Below are positions 1 through 10,539 of a stretch of 64,000 bases of DNA, one piece after another. The stretch lies in assembly GCA_016271365.2 (NCBI GenBank), contig CM057450.1:1804446967-1804510966 (forward strand). The letters run 5' to 3'. The position numbers were made by a program, and so were the translations under genes. Position 1 is the stretch's first letter, and every line of letters begins with the position of its first letter. The notes beneath the pieces were generated by a model, which did no database searches, was not told the DNA's origin, and saw only the letters and a program-made list of their open reading frames with translations. Source of the stretch: Neoceratodus forsteri. Lineage: Eukaryota; Chordata; Ceratodontiformes; Ceratodontidae.

Positions 1-199
1 GAGGAAGGAGTACCAGCTATGCTGCCTTCTCAGGCACTATAGCAATAAAACTATTAATTAACTCACCAGTTTGGTGTATGCACAGTTTTACTTGTTTGTT
101 TTTTTAGTATCCCTTAGAGCATAAGGCCCCAAACCCTTCCTTTGTCCAAGAGGCTACTATCCCCCCCGCACAGGTATCCCTACACAATGTCTGATAGTT

Positions 200-1280
200 G
201 CTTCCACATTGGGTCTGGTACTCTTACGGATAGGTATCTTGACAGTTATAAAATCTTTGGGAGAACCATCATTTGCAGTGCTTGTACCTTGTCCATTTGG
301 TGAGATTTAGGTGCTTCCATCTGTTGAGCTCCTCGTTTAGGGTCTTTATTAGGAGTTCTAGGTTATTTGTGGGCCATTTTATCCACTCCAGGGAGATGAG
401 GATCTTCAAATAACTTACATATCTCTGCAGGGTTTTAAATAAATGTTTAGAAGTTTTTTTCTTGGGACAATGCTAACTGTACAGAAAGTATTTATGTAGG
501 TTTTCTAGAAGTGTTATATTTGTTAAACACAGTGAGGCAAGTGCTATGCATTTTCACAGTGTTTTTAGCACTTTTATGAGCAAAACGCTAATCAGTTTTT
601 GGAGTTAAATAAAACGCTGCTCTGTGCCCAGTTCAGTTTTGTTCCACGTAGGGATACCTCCTTATATTTGGCATTCATGGGATCCACCTCTGTCTTCCCC
701 CCCAGTTGTTTGTATGACTCAGTATATTGGCAGAGGTATCTAGCAGGGTGATACTGCACTGGGGCAGAGCTGGGAGGGTTCCTGACTGTTGTGAGGCTAT
801 CATCTGCAAACAGCATGGCCTTGTAGGGGTCACTACCAAATTCTGACCCTTGCATGTCTGTCACCTCCTGTAGTTTTTGTGCTAGGGGTTCTTTTGCCAA
901 AACAAATAGCCCTGACAATGGACACCCCTGCGCCCCTGCCATGTTCTTCCGCTTAGTCTAAAATTCTGGGAAAGTCTCCTTTCATTTGGCACTGCTGCCT
1001 GGGGTGCTGCATAGATTGTTGGCACTCAGCAAGTAAACCCCTCCCCTAGGCCAAATTTATGTAATTCTGACACCAGATAGGGCCACTCGACTGAGTTGAA
1101 TGCCTTCTCTCTGTCCAGTGTGACAGACAGCTGCTATAGAGTTCAACAAGGGTTCCAAAGCCCATATCAGATTGATCAGCCATCTGATGTGGTCTGCCCC
1201 ATTTCTGCCTGCCACAAACCCAACCTGGTCTGAGTGGATTATTTAACTCATTTGCTCCCGGTGGCCATTTTGGGTCCATT
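200..1280 (-). pseudogene. L1-type reverse transcriptase remnant
   Basis: Minus-strand residues include a QVGFV-like block near 1,230, then GCPLSGLFVLAKEPLAQ and AMLFADDSL within 592-942. FADD is the catalytic Y/F-A-D-D box of non-LTR RT. Further down the minus strand, at about 590-200, a WIKWP...LNRWKHLNLT stretch fits the L1 region following the thumb. Stops and frameshifts separate the blocks, and a 61-bp TTAA-ended element (1,243-1,303) sits inside. Non-functional. Confidence 0.75.
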
Positions 1281-1303
1281 CCCTATGGGAACAAATGAGT
1301 TAA
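1243..1303. mobile_element. Miniature TTAA-ended inverted-repeat element
   Basis: A 61-bp sequence starts TTAACTCATTTG and ends CAAATGAGTTAA, a perfect 12-bp terminal inverted repeat. The middle holds GCCATTTTGGGTC, also present in the TTAA-ended element at 49,880. TTAA ends fit insertion of a piggyBac-like or Kolobok-like miniature element at a TTAA target. It interrupts the L1 RT relic. With only 61 bp and no coding content, a chance hairpin cannot be excluded, but the second copy argues against that. Confidence 0.55.
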
Positions 1304-1735
1304 TGGCAACTCCTTTTTCAGCCGTATTGGCAACATTTTGTATTACACATTAAACAGTGAGATGGGGCTGTAGGTGGCAGACTTGATGAGGGTCCTTACA
1401 CTTCTTTGCAAGCACAGTGATTGTGGCTTCATTCATGGTGCCAGACAACTTTTACACTTCCCAAGCCTCCTGCATTGTGCCTGCCAACAAGGACCCAACA
1501 AGATCCCCTATTGCCCTGTAGGCCCACCGGGATTCAGTTTGGTCCTGGGGCCTTCCCTCCCCGCATTTTTGTGATAGCTTTCTGAATCTGCTGCACTGTG
1601 GTGGGCCCCTCTAGTGCTGTTTTGTGCTTCTCCTGCAGGCTGGGAAAACTTAGAGTTTATAAAAAAAAAATGTTTTAACTTGGAGGCCTGGGCTTCCACA
1701 TCCTTTATTTTGGAGGAGTAAAGCTTCTGGCAGTA

Positions 1736-2402
1736 TTATCTAAATTCCCTATTTATCTCCTCTGGGTGTACCACCATCCCTGACTTCCCATGAATACCTT
1801 GAATCTTGCCCTCCAGCAGTATCTTAAGCCAGTAGGCAAGAGGGGACGTTGCTCGATTTCCCCCCCCCCCACCGCTTTTGTCACATAGGGGGTTCAGTAT
1901 GATATTGACATCCCCTCTGAGCAGTATTTCTTTCTCGCCTATGTCCAGAATGGCCTGAGACAAGTCATGAAAGAATGAATGGTCATCTTGATTTGGCCCG
2001 TAGACTGATCCTGTGAGCATCAGAATACCATCTAATTACCATTCATCAACACCCATCTCCCTTCCTTATCTTTCTTTACACTTTCCAACACCCAATTCAC
2101 CCCTTAGAATCACCACCCCTTTTCTTAGAAGTGACTGACACCTCAAAAATTTGTCAACCTCCCCACATTCTCTCAAGCTTATCTGCTTCCTTCTTAACCA
2201 GATGTATTTCTTGCAGAAACAAGATCTGGACTTCCAGCTTTTTAGGTGTGTGATTATTCTTTTCCGCTTCATAGGGTTTTTCGACAACCAAACACTCCAC
2301 AGTATTGCAACCTTCAGTGCATGAGTCAGTGCTGTAGCGAACTGGTCTATCAAGCAAGTCAGTAACAGTTGATAACTGTGTAACATTAAATCTTTTGTAC
2401 AC
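1736..2402 (-). pseudogene. L1-type apurinic-like endonuclease remnant
   Basis: Minus-strand fragments read LQEIHLVKKEADKLERMWGG and later VYGPNQDDHSFFHDLSQ and EILLRGDVNIILNPLCDKSG. These correspond to the conserved Q-E-T-H, VYGPN and GDFN blocks of the exonuclease-endonuclease-phosphatase fold that nicks target DNA for LINE integration. GDFN is changed to GDVN. The pieces lie in different frames, and a run of ten Cs at 1,861-1,870 (read as poly-glycine) suggests slippage. Not functional. Confidence 0.75.
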
Positions 2403-2667
2403 AGTACATTTTTGAGTTCTGACTGGTGCAAGCGACTTCTACCACTTCATTGTGGTGATATGTGAGGCCACTGAAGTCCATCCTGAAACCCATTCCCTCC
2501 CACCCCAGTGTCAAACTGTTATTCAGCACCTCCTGCCCCCTTTTGAACTTACCCCCATGAGCAGTTTCCTGTTTCTGTGTTGCCTCCTAGGCAGCTGTAC
2601 CACTGAGTGCTCACCCCCCCCCTTTGAGATGACATGCTGCAGTGTAGTCAGTGTGTGTTCGTAAGGG

Positions 2668-2672
2668 AGCTG
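2668..2672. repeat. Target-site duplication AGCTG (left)
   Basis: AGCTG lies directly outside the left LTR and is repeated exactly at 8,497-8,501 outside the right LTR. Five bases is the usual duplication for Gypsy integrases. It shows that this is one integration event with both ends preserved. Confidence 0.9.
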
Positions 2673-3381
2673 TGTCGTCGAGGCACAGGTCAGGAAGCAT
2701 AGGAAAACCAGGAGCAGTTTCAAAATTGGCAAATAGCGTTTTAATTTTCCCAATAACAGCAAAATAAATAAAAATTGTGTTCAGTATAACTATATACAAA
2801 TGCAGTACAAACACAGAAAACAAAGTCCTTCATCTGAGGATATCTCTAATTCCAAGTTTCAGTCTTGCTTTCTCTCTCTCTAGCAGAAGCATTGCTGTTC
2901 TTTTTATAAGTCTTTGTCTGGGAACTCGTTAAGAGATCCTGCTTCTCATAGAATGTTCTTGTTAGTTTCGCTACTTGCAGGTGCAGCAAAACAGTACATG
3001 GTGTCCCAGAACTGACGTCTTGTTCATTGCTCTGCAAAAGGTTTAAAAACTGCATCTCCGGTTAAACCCTAGAGTTGCAAATAGCTTTGCAATCATTTCA
3101 ACAGTATAACTATATACAGTTTTACAGAGATTCGCATATATTTTTTATAACTGCAGATATTCAAGGGGGAAGAAAAGACAGAACAGCAAGTGAAGGCAGA
3201 GAGATAGTGAGAGGCGGAGAATTGCAAAACCGTCGGAGTGATCAGTTCCTAGGTCTCACAAGAAAACTCGGTTGCACAACCAGACAGAGAAGAGACAGAA
3301 AAGGAGAGGATAGAACAAGACCCTTGCATTTAAACTTTTCTGCACAACAAATGGGGCTGGGCCTTATTCAGCCCTGTCACA
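2673..3381 (-). repeat. Gypsy 3' LTR
   Basis: This 709-bp repeat starts TGTCGTCGAGGCAC and ends CCCTGTCACA on the plus strand, giving TG...CA ends. It aligns along its whole length with 7,770-8,496. For a minus-strand element it is the downstream (3') LTR. Shared landmarks include AACTATATACAG, GGGGGAAGAAAAGACAGAAC and ACTCGGTTGCACAACCA. Confidence 0.92.
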
Positions 3382-3400
3382 TACCCACCTCTTTAAGAGG
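3382..3400 (-). other. Polypurine tract of the Gypsy element
   Basis: Immediately inside the 3' LTR the minus strand reads AAAGAGGTGGG, then TA, then the LTR terminus TGTGACA. A purine run abutting the 3' LTR is where plus-strand DNA synthesis is primed in LTR retrotransposons. An (A)n run follows at about 3,411-3,431 on the plus strand. Confidence 0.65.
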
Positions 3401-3569
3401 GAACCTGTTTAAAAAAAAAAAAAAAAAAAAAGTTTACTGAACTTTCTATTAATTCTTTTCTAGTATTAGCTTATAGCCTTTACAGTTCAGTGGAAATGCT
3501 GCATAGCAAACAGAGAAGTTTCAACTGACATTTTTCAACCTTCGGAATTCTCAATTCCCGATCCATATC

Positions 3570-4870
3570 TTGACAGAAAATCAGCATTGATAGTCACTTT
3601 CCCAGATTTCTGTATCACTTTAAATTTAAATGGCTGTAGTGCAAGGTACCACTGTGTGATTCTAGAATTTTTTTATCCTTCATTTGGTTAAGCCAACAGA
3701 GAGGATTGTGATCCGTTACAAGTACAAAGTCAGCTCCTAGTAAGTAAAACTTAAGGGACTCCATGGTCCACTTTGCCGCAAGGTATTCCTTTTCAATGGT
3801 GGAGTACCTTTTCTCTCTGTCGTGCAGTTTCCTACTTATATATAGAATAGGAGTGTTCTTTCACATCTGTATGCTGACTCAAGACTGCACCTAGGCCTGC
3901 CTCTGATGCATCAGTCTGTAACAGAAATTGTTTCTCAAAGTCGGGGCTTTTTAAAACAGGGGTTGAACATAATTCAGCCTTAATGGCCCGAAAAGCTTCA
4001 TCACACTCTGGGGTCCATTTCATATTATTCAGGAACTGTTTTCTGTGTGAGTTCAGTAAGGGGAGTAGCTAACTTGACAAAGATGGGAACAGATCTGTGA
4101 TAATAACCAGCCAGCCCTTAAAATGACCTGACATGTTTCTTGGTTTTGGGGACAGGGCTGTTAGCTACAGCTTCTATCTTGGGAACCTCTGGCTTGACTT
4201 TGCCATTTCCCAAAATATAGCTCAAATATCTGGTTTTCTGCATGCCCAATGCACACTTGGTAGGATTAATTGTCAGACCTGTCTTTTTGATCGATTTGGA
4301 TAACTGCTCGTAGGTGTTCCAGGTGTCTTTTTCCAGCCTGGACTGTACTCTACAACATCATCCAGTTACGCAGCACAATAACCAGTGTGAGGGGGTAAAA
4401 TTACATCCATGTACCACTGAAATGTATCGGGTGTGCCTTGTAAACCAAATGGCATGGAGGTGAACTGATAGAATCCTATAGGAGTGAAAAATGCAGTTTT
4501 GTCTCTGGATTTTTTAGTTAGGAGGATTTGCCAGTAACCCTTGGTGAGATCAAGGGTATTGATATACTTGGCACTTCCCAGTCTGTCCACCAAATCATCT
4601 ATTCTAGGCATAGGATAACTGTCAAATTCTGACACTTGATTAAGTTTTTCCTAAAATCAAGGCAGATTCTTACACTCCCTTATTTTTTGTTTACAATCAC
4701 CACTGGTGATGACCAAGCACTTCTCGACTCTTCTATGATACCCAATTCTTTCATTTTTTTGTATTTCCTTAACCACATCTGCTCTTAACCACTCTGGTAA
4801 TCGGTATGTCTTTTGTCTAATAGAGCAAGCATTCCTTGTCACTATTACGTGCTCGACCCCTTTTGCTCGG
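3570..4870 (-). pseudogene. Gypsy reverse transcriptase - RNase H (broken)
   Basis: RT begins in the tail of the frame ending at 4,657 (RLPEWLRADVVKEIQ). It continues in another frame (4,635-4,366) with SYPMPRIDDLVDRLG, LDLTKGYWQI and MPFGLQGTP. The catalytic box survives downstream as LDDVV, with the preceding tyrosine replaced by a stop. RNase H appears at 4,023-3,832 (WTPECDEAF, LQTDASEAGLGAVL) and continues in broken pieces (ITQWYLALQPF, NADFLSR) to about 3,570. Function in the family: copying element RNA to DNA and degrading the RNA strand. Frameshifts and stops make it inactive. Confidence 0.88.
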
Positions 4871-4999
4871 CCTGGTACTGTGGTAAAAGTACTGTTAAAT
4901 GTCTTTGGCAAGTTACAGATTTCTGCGGTTTGTTCGGAGGTTAAGGAAACATTCACCTTTACAGCATCAGCAGTTACAGTGTGCTTCAGTCTGTCATAA

Positions 5000-6206
5000 G
5001 CGATGTCAGTATCGTCTTTATCATTTTCTGGTAAAACTAGCAAACTAGTCTGTGGTGATTTTTCAACCCATTTCTTCAGGAAGTTAGCATGGTATATCTT
5101 AGTAGGACTCTTCCTATCAGGGGTCTCAATCTCATAGTTAACTGTGCCAGTACGTCTAAGCACTTTATAAGACCCTTGCCACTTCATTAACAGTTTATTT
5201 TCTGTAGTGGGTAACAGTAGCAAGACCTTTTCACCTGGCTCAAAAACTTTTTCTTTTACTCCATGGTCATAATACACCTTCTTCTGGTTTTGGGCCTCTT
5301 CCTGATTACTATGGGTGATTTTAACATATTTTGCTAGCTTCTTTTTCTGGGCACACATATAAGATGTAATAGATTGTTTCTGATTGGAGTTATCTTCCCA
5401 TGTTTCTTTTATTACATCAAGTGGCCCTCTAAATTGTCTACCATACAGCATTTCAAACGGTGAAAAACCTGTTGATGCCTGTGGCACTTCTCTGTAAGCA
5501 AAAAGCAGGTAAGGTAAGTATTGGTCCCAGTCTTTCCCCGTCCCCTTTTACAAACTTTTTAACCTGTGTTGTAGGGTTTGATTAAACCGCTGAACAAGAC
5601 CGTCTGTCTGAGGGTCATAAGGGGAGGTTCTTATGGCAGTGATACCTAGGAGTCGGTACAGCTCCTTCAGTAATGCAGCACCGAAATTACTACCCTGCTC
5701 AGTAATAGTCTCTTTAGGTATGCCCACCCTGCTGAAAATTTTGGCAAGCTCTGCTGCCACTGTTGGGGCTGTGACAGTACACATTGGAACTGCCTCTGGG
5801 TATCAAGTAGCATAGTCTCATGCTACCGGAATGAATTGATTACCCTTTTTACTTTTGTCTAAGGGGGCCAACCACATCCATTGCCGTTGTCTCAAAAGGC
5901 ATATCTATCAAGGGTAGGTGCACCAGGATCACCTTGTCTTTTTTTTGTGTCACTGGGGCTACTTTCTGACACTGCCTAAGAACTGCAATAGGTAGCAACA
6001 TCTTCATGAGTTCCAGGCCAGTAAAATCTGTACAGCAATCTGGCAAGGGTGCGATCTCTCTCCAAGTGATCAGCCATAGGACTATCATGTGCTATCTGTA
6101 ACAGCTCGGATCTATAATTTTGTGGTATAACCAATTGTTTTATCTGTTCCTGTGTCTGAGGTTTAACCCAGACTCTGTACAGTAGTCCATTACGTTTTTT
6201 AAACAT
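5000..6206 (-). pseudogene. Gypsy integrase (broken, catalytic residues changed)
   Basis: The zinc-binding N-domain is seen near 6,206-5,976 (HDSPMADHLERDRT, FYWPGTHEDV, then a CDQC-like pair). The catalytic core runs about 6,050-5,548. It has a first aspartate in MDVVGPL. The second acidic site reads ITEQGSNF, where families usually have D. The third reads TDGLVQRFNQTL, with Q in place of the catalytic E. The C-terminal part (5,487-about 5,000) holds PFEMLYGRQFRGPLD, VLLLLPTTENKLLMKWQG and YHANFLKKWVE, as in Gypsy GPY/F modules. The frame then runs on into RT without an intervening LTR, proving the IN-RT order. Confidence 0.9.
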
Positions 6207-6346
6207 TGGTTCACCCTGTTTTTATTTCACCCCCAGCTGCTTAAAATAACCCTGGAGAGAAACATTGTTAGCTTGTTCTGAAAGAAATTCACAATCAGTG
6301 ATCAGTTTAGTTTCAGTATTTTCACATGTTTTACTCCTTATGTCCA

Positions 6347-6790
6347 TCAGTCTTTTTGCAACTGTTTCTTCAGGCGTCGTCTTTCTTTCCTGGACTTCTG
6401 GATCTTGGAGCTGTACTTAAACAAGTCCGAATCAAAATCAGCGAAAGGGAAAGAGTCCCCACCATCTGAGATTTTCTTAGCCTGGGCTCTTGTCACCACT
6501 GCTGCTGAAACTGCAGGATTTCCTCCCTCTTTGATTAACTCAGTGAATCCTGGAAAGCCATTTCCAATAATCACAGGTACAGGCAACTTGGTTACTACCC
6601 ACCAATTTCATTTGGTGCAACACCCCATTAATAGTCAGAGTCGCTTGGCTGGTGGGATAGTTTCGAGTGTCCCCGTGGATGCAGATGACACCAGTACCTG
6701 GACCTTTTGCACATTGTTTTCCCAGCACTTCAGTATGCACTAGGGTTGTCTGCTGCCCGAATCTATAAGTCCCTTCACAGTCTTATCTCC
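6347..6790 (-). pseudogene. Gypsy aspartic protease region
   Basis: On the minus strand the zinc-knuckle frame continues to VKGLIDSGSRQ, a D-S/T-G aspartic protease motif at about 6,770. A second frame (6,740-6,540) reads CIHGDTRNYPTSQATLTING, and a third (6,586-6,347) reads VPVPVIIGNGFPGF, matching the C-terminal half of retropepsins of this lineage. Two frameshifts break the domain. A basic tail follows (QKSRKERRRLKKQLQK). Confidence 0.78.
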
Positions 6791-7624
6791 CACCTTCACA
6801 TCTGTTAAGTACTTGCCCCAGTTTAAGGACAAATCTGCTCCAGTGTCACACTTCTTAATACAGCAATTTCTTGCACTATGACTTGGCTTATTACAGTTAT
6901 AGTAGATAAAGTCTTTGGGTGCAGATTTGTTACCCCCACCAGAGTTCTTATCAGACTTGGAGTTTAACTGGGAAAAAGAGCATCTTACCGGTGCTTGGCT
7001 GTTACGTCGCTGCTGTGGTGTCTGTCTGGCCATTTGGTAGTCTTCAGCCAAAGAAACGGCCTTTTCCCCACTTTCTAGTCGGTGTTCATTTACTCAAAGC
7101 TGTACGTCTGCCTGAAGGCCTCTCCTGAGATGTCATATCTTTTAAGGACCTCTCTTTTCACCAGATCATAGTTTTCTGACTATGCAGTGTCCATATTGCT
7201 GTAAGCAAGTTGGGCTTTCCCTGTCATGTAAGGTACCAGTCTGATTGCCCATTGCTGTGGCAACCCTTTTAAAAGTTGTCGGGTATGCTTCGATATCATC
7301 TGAGGGACACAACTTTGTAAGTTTAAGGTCTTTTAAGTTGTTGGTGTTTTGTTGCTCTGCCAGACGTGTGCCAGATCCTCCAGCTTTGATAGCTTGCAAG
7401 GCATCCAGCCATCACTGCTCCAGTCGCTGCATCTCTTCTCTTCTCTGCTGCTCCTGTCACTGTAGCTCTTCTTTTCTCTGCGTCTCTGTCTCTCTTTATT
7501 GTACAACCCACCATTTGAAGAACACAGACAGACTTTCAGGTTCTGTCACTGCCTGCTCTTTTTTTTTCCATGACTGTACAGTCTCAGCTTGGACTTTTGT
7601 TTCTGCTTCTAGTTTGGCTGCCAT
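6740..7624 (-). pseudogene. Gypsy gag (broken)
   Basis: A plausible start ATG lies at 7,624-7,622, about 145 bp inside the 5' LTR. The N-terminal part is Gln/Glu/Arg-rich and probably helical. The capsid-like part contains DDIEAYPTTFKRVATAMG (7,399-7,166). At 7,051-6,740 a knuckle reads YYNCNKPSHSARNC, a degraded CX2CX4HX4C motif whose first cysteine is tyrosine. In the family, gag forms the particle that packages element RNA. Several stops and frameshifts break it. Confidence 0.82.
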
Positions 7625-7769
7625 TCTTCAGGTAATCACTCCTGGACTTGCTGCTGTAGAATCCCCATACCTTTCTTCTATGCTTCCCTGGTACCAGGTC
7701 TCGTACCCACATGTAAAACTCCTGGCATAGAGTGTGCACGGCGGTAATCCCACTTAGACTGACACTATC

Positions 7770-8496
7770 TGTTGTCGAAGCACAGGTCAGGAAGCATAGG
7801 AGAACCAGGAGCAGTTTCAAAATTCACAAATAGCATTTTATTTTTATCAATAACAGCAAAATAAAAATTAAAAATGTGTTCAGCATAAGTATTTACAAAG
7901 GCAGTACAAACACGGGAAATAAGGTCCTTCATATGAGGATATCTCTAATTCCAAGTTTGTTTGCTCTCTCTCTCGCAGAAGCATTGCTGTTCTTTTTATA
8001 AGTCTTTGTCTGGGAACTTGTTAAGAGAGCCTGCTTCTCACAGAATGTTCTTGTAAGTTTACAGAATGTTCTTGTCAGTTTTGTTCCTTGCAGGTGCAAC
8101 AAAACAATATATAGTGACCCAGAACTGACCTCTTGTTTACAGTGCTGCAAAAGGCTTAAAAAACTGCATCTCCAGTTAACCCCTTGAGTTCCAAATGGCT
8201 TTGCAATCATTTCAGCAGTATAACTATATACAGTTTTACAGAGATTCACATATATTTTTTTATAACTGCAGATATGCAAGGGGGAAGAAAAGACAGAACA
8301 GCAAGTGAAGGCAGAGAGACAGTGAGAGGCAGAGGACTGCAAAATCATCGGAGTGATTAGTTCCTAAGTTTCACAAGAAAACTCGGTTGCACAACCATAC
8401 AGAGAAGAGACAGAAAAGGAGAGGATAGAACAGACCCTTGCGTTTAAAGTCTTTCTGCACAACAAATGGGGCAAGGTCTTATTCAGCCCTGTCACA
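7770..8496 (-). repeat. Gypsy 5' LTR
   Basis: This 727-bp partner of the LTR at 2,673-3,381 starts TGTTGTCGAAGCAC and ends CCCTGTCACA. It carries a small internal duplication around 8,045-8,085 (CAGAATGTTCTTGT twice) that is absent from the other LTR. For the minus-strand element this is the promoter-bearing LTR. I could not match the bases immediately inside it (7,769 downward) to a standard tRNA primer site. Confidence 0.92.
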
Positions 8497-8501
8497 AGCT
8501 G
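8497..8501. repeat. Target-site duplication AGCTG (right)
   Basis: Exact copy of the AGCTG at 2,668-2,672, directly outside the right LTR. Confidence 0.9.
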
Positions 8502-9540
8502 ATATGTAGCCCTCGCTAACGTTTGTACATTTGTGCAGGATTACTTCCTGCTCAATCTGCAACCTGCAGTAAATTGAGCAGTGCTTGGGCTGTTGAAATC
8601 GGATACTGATAGTATTTGGCAGAGTTTTATATGCCCTCTGCCAACTGCAGTGCTGCATTCAATGGAGTAGATTGTTCTCATACATGATGGTTCCCTCTTG
8701 ACCATGCACAAACTCATGAAGGGCACTGTCTGCTTCCCACATGAATGTTCGCACAGCCTCTTTGAGTACCATTCCCCCCCTCAAGAATTTATCTGCTTGG
8801 TGCTGAGCTGGTTTGGGACCCCTCTTTCTGTTCCTGGTTTCTTCTGGAATACCTTAACCACTAAACCCAGTTGGGCCTTCTGCCCTGGTACCCTTCTCAT
8901 TACCGCCACTGTTCCCACTGTAGTATTCCTCCTGAGCACGTTAAACTGTGACCCTGCTGTCCATTATTTATTGGTACCAGGCCTCCCTCCTGTTTCCTAC
9001 CAATAAACTGGGTCTTTAGCATTCATCTTCAAGAAACTAGGCAGATGTCTGTATAACTGAGTTGCCATGACCATTGGGCATTTTTCCACCTTAGCCCATC
9101 ACTCTTGTGGCAGGTTCCGCATATTCCCCTTCTTAGCTCCAGGGTCACAGACTGATTAACAAAATAATGTTCTTCGAATTGAACCAGTAAATGACTGAAA
9201 AACTTTAAAGCATCAAAGTTTATGCAGTATAACTCACTGTTTTGTGTCCTTTGTAGTGCAAGTTGCTCTGTGAGCAATGCCCGCTGTGAAGTTTAAAAAA
9301 TTAAAGAGTTAATCAGAGAGATATTACATATAACCTCAGTATCGCTGTCCCTTCAGCCCTCTGGGCCTTTTTCTAGGTCCATTAATTCTTCCTCCTCGGC
9401 TGGTCTGGCCGACCTTCTACTGCTAGCTTCTGCTGCCTGTGCATTGATATATGGTCTGTTTATGGGAGGTCAGATGGTTTCTCGGGGTCAACCCCCTGTG
9501 TTCCATCGAGCTATCTTTTCTGACAAACCCCTAATACCAT
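8502..9540. other. Unassigned interval between two Gypsy LTRs
   Basis: About 1 kb with no recognised domain. The longest frame (9,277-9,029 minus, 82 codons) has no motif I recognise. The interval is probably older repeat DNA into which the Gypsy element inserted, since the target duplication joins 2,667 to 8,502. Confidence 0.5.
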
Positions 9541-9860
9541 TGTGCAATTCATTTCAACAATATATACATTTGCAAACCAAGAGATCTCAGTTTCACATAA
9601 ATATTCACATATTTGTTTAACCACAGAGAAGCACGGGGAGAAAAAAGAACAGAAGCGGCAAGTAAAGGAAGGAAGATAATGGAGGAAATGGTGTGACCAT
9701 CGGAGCGTTCAGTTCTGAGTTTCCACAAGAAAACTTTGATTACGCAGTCAGATAGGCAGGGGATAGACAAGTGACAGAATAGGAGAGGACAGACTAGATC
9801 CTTGCTTTTAACTCTCTCTGCATAACAAATGAGTGAGGGTCTTACCCAGCCCTACTCACA
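9541..9860 (-). repeat. Truncated LTR related to the Gypsy LTR
   Basis: This segment follows the outer half of the 7,770-8,496 LTR in the same orientation. Shared pieces include CATTTCAACA, TTCACATA, AGAGGACAG, ACAAGAAAACT and the terminus CAGCCCTACTCACA. It is more diverged than the two LTRs of the complete element, so it is a separate and older member or subfamily. Its other half is missing. Confidence 0.75.
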
Positions 9861-9875
9861 GTGACATAAGGGAAA

Positions 9876-10155
9876 GTGTACCGGATGGGGCAATACTGTC
9901 TGCTACAAAAACTACAACTGAATCTGCTGGGACATAGTGTCTGATGTAAAAGAAAGTGTACCAGTAGATGAGAATGTGCTGCGGCGGGGGCAGTAGTGTC
10001 TGCGTTACAAAGACTACAGCCAAATCAGCTGTGAAAGTAGTGTGTTATGAAAGGCAAAGTGTACCAGTAGATGTGAATGTGCTGCTGCGGTAGGGGAAGT
10101 AATGTCTGTGCTACAGAGACTACAGCTGAATCTGCTGGATAGCAGTGTGCGACTT
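9876..10155. repeat. Minisatellite, about 100-bp unit, 2.5 copies
   Basis: Units begin GTGTACC at 9,876, 9,956 and 10,059. Each contains GTCTG-GCTACA-AGACTACAGC-GAATC-GCTGG with small differences. The first unit lacks the GAATGTGCTGC block. Imperfect tandem repeat, no coding content. It separates the LTR fragment from the 3' end of the CR1 LINE. Confidence 0.75.
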
Positions 10156-10539
10156 CCCCTGTCAGTTTTAATTTGTGCCCCCATGTTCTTAATCTGTTAT
10201 TTATGTTAAATTGTTACTTGGAGTTTACCTTGTTCGCTCTTTTAAGGAACTTTAAGGTCTCTATCATATCTTCCCTTCTCATCTGGCCTCCAGCGAATAA
10301 ATGTTCGGTGCCTTGAGCTGATCCTTTTAAGAGCTGACCTGCTGGCCCTGAATCATTTTGGTCACCCTGTGTTGCACTGTCTCCGGCCGGTCCATATTCT
10401 TAGGTGAGGACTCCAGAACTGGGCACAGTACTCCAGGTGGGGCCTCACCAGTGATCTATAGAGAGGTAGTAATGCCTTCTTCCTTCTGCTGTCAGTACCT
10501 CAACCTGTTCACCCCAGCAACCTGTTTGCCATACTTTAG

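Larger units (their letters stand above)
1..2430 (-). mobile_element. Decayed L1/Tx1-clade LINE (endonuclease to RT C-terminus)
   Basis: Reading down the minus strand gives, in the order of an L1-type ORF2, endonuclease pieces (about 2,400-1,740), the start of reverse transcriptase (about 1,280-1,040), the central RT block (942-592) and a C-terminal stretch to about 200. The frame is broken by many stops and frameshifts, so this is a dead copy. The RT block GCPLSGLF followed by FADD is typical of the L1/Tx1 clade and not of the CR1 or L2 clades seen elsewhere in the window. The 3' end may lie just beyond base 1. The 5' end is unclear because the Gypsy element begins at 2,673. Confidence 0.8.
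2673..8496 (-). mobile_element. Full-length Ty3/Gypsy LTR retrotransposon, IN before RT (Gmr1-like)
   Basis: A 5.8-kb element has two LTRs (2,673-3,381 and 7,770-8,496) and an exact 5-bp AGCTG target duplication. On the minus strand the order is gag with a zinc-knuckle relic (about 7,624-6,740), protease, integrase (6,206-about 5,000), reverse transcriptase (about 4,870-4,300) and RNase H (about 4,020-3,570). Integrase lying upstream of RT is the reverse of ordinary Gypsy order and is known for Gmr1-like elements of vertebrates. All frames carry stops or frameshifts, and two integrase catalytic positions are substituted, so the copy is inactive. The two LTRs differ by many substitutions and small indels, so the insertion is old. 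Confidence 0.9.

Noticed and set aside
7245..7730. 161-codon plus-strand frame
   Set aside because: Antisense shadow of the Gypsy gag region.
9029..9277. 82-codon minus-strand frame as a host exon
   Set aside because: No splice-site framework, no domain, and it lies between LTR sequences.
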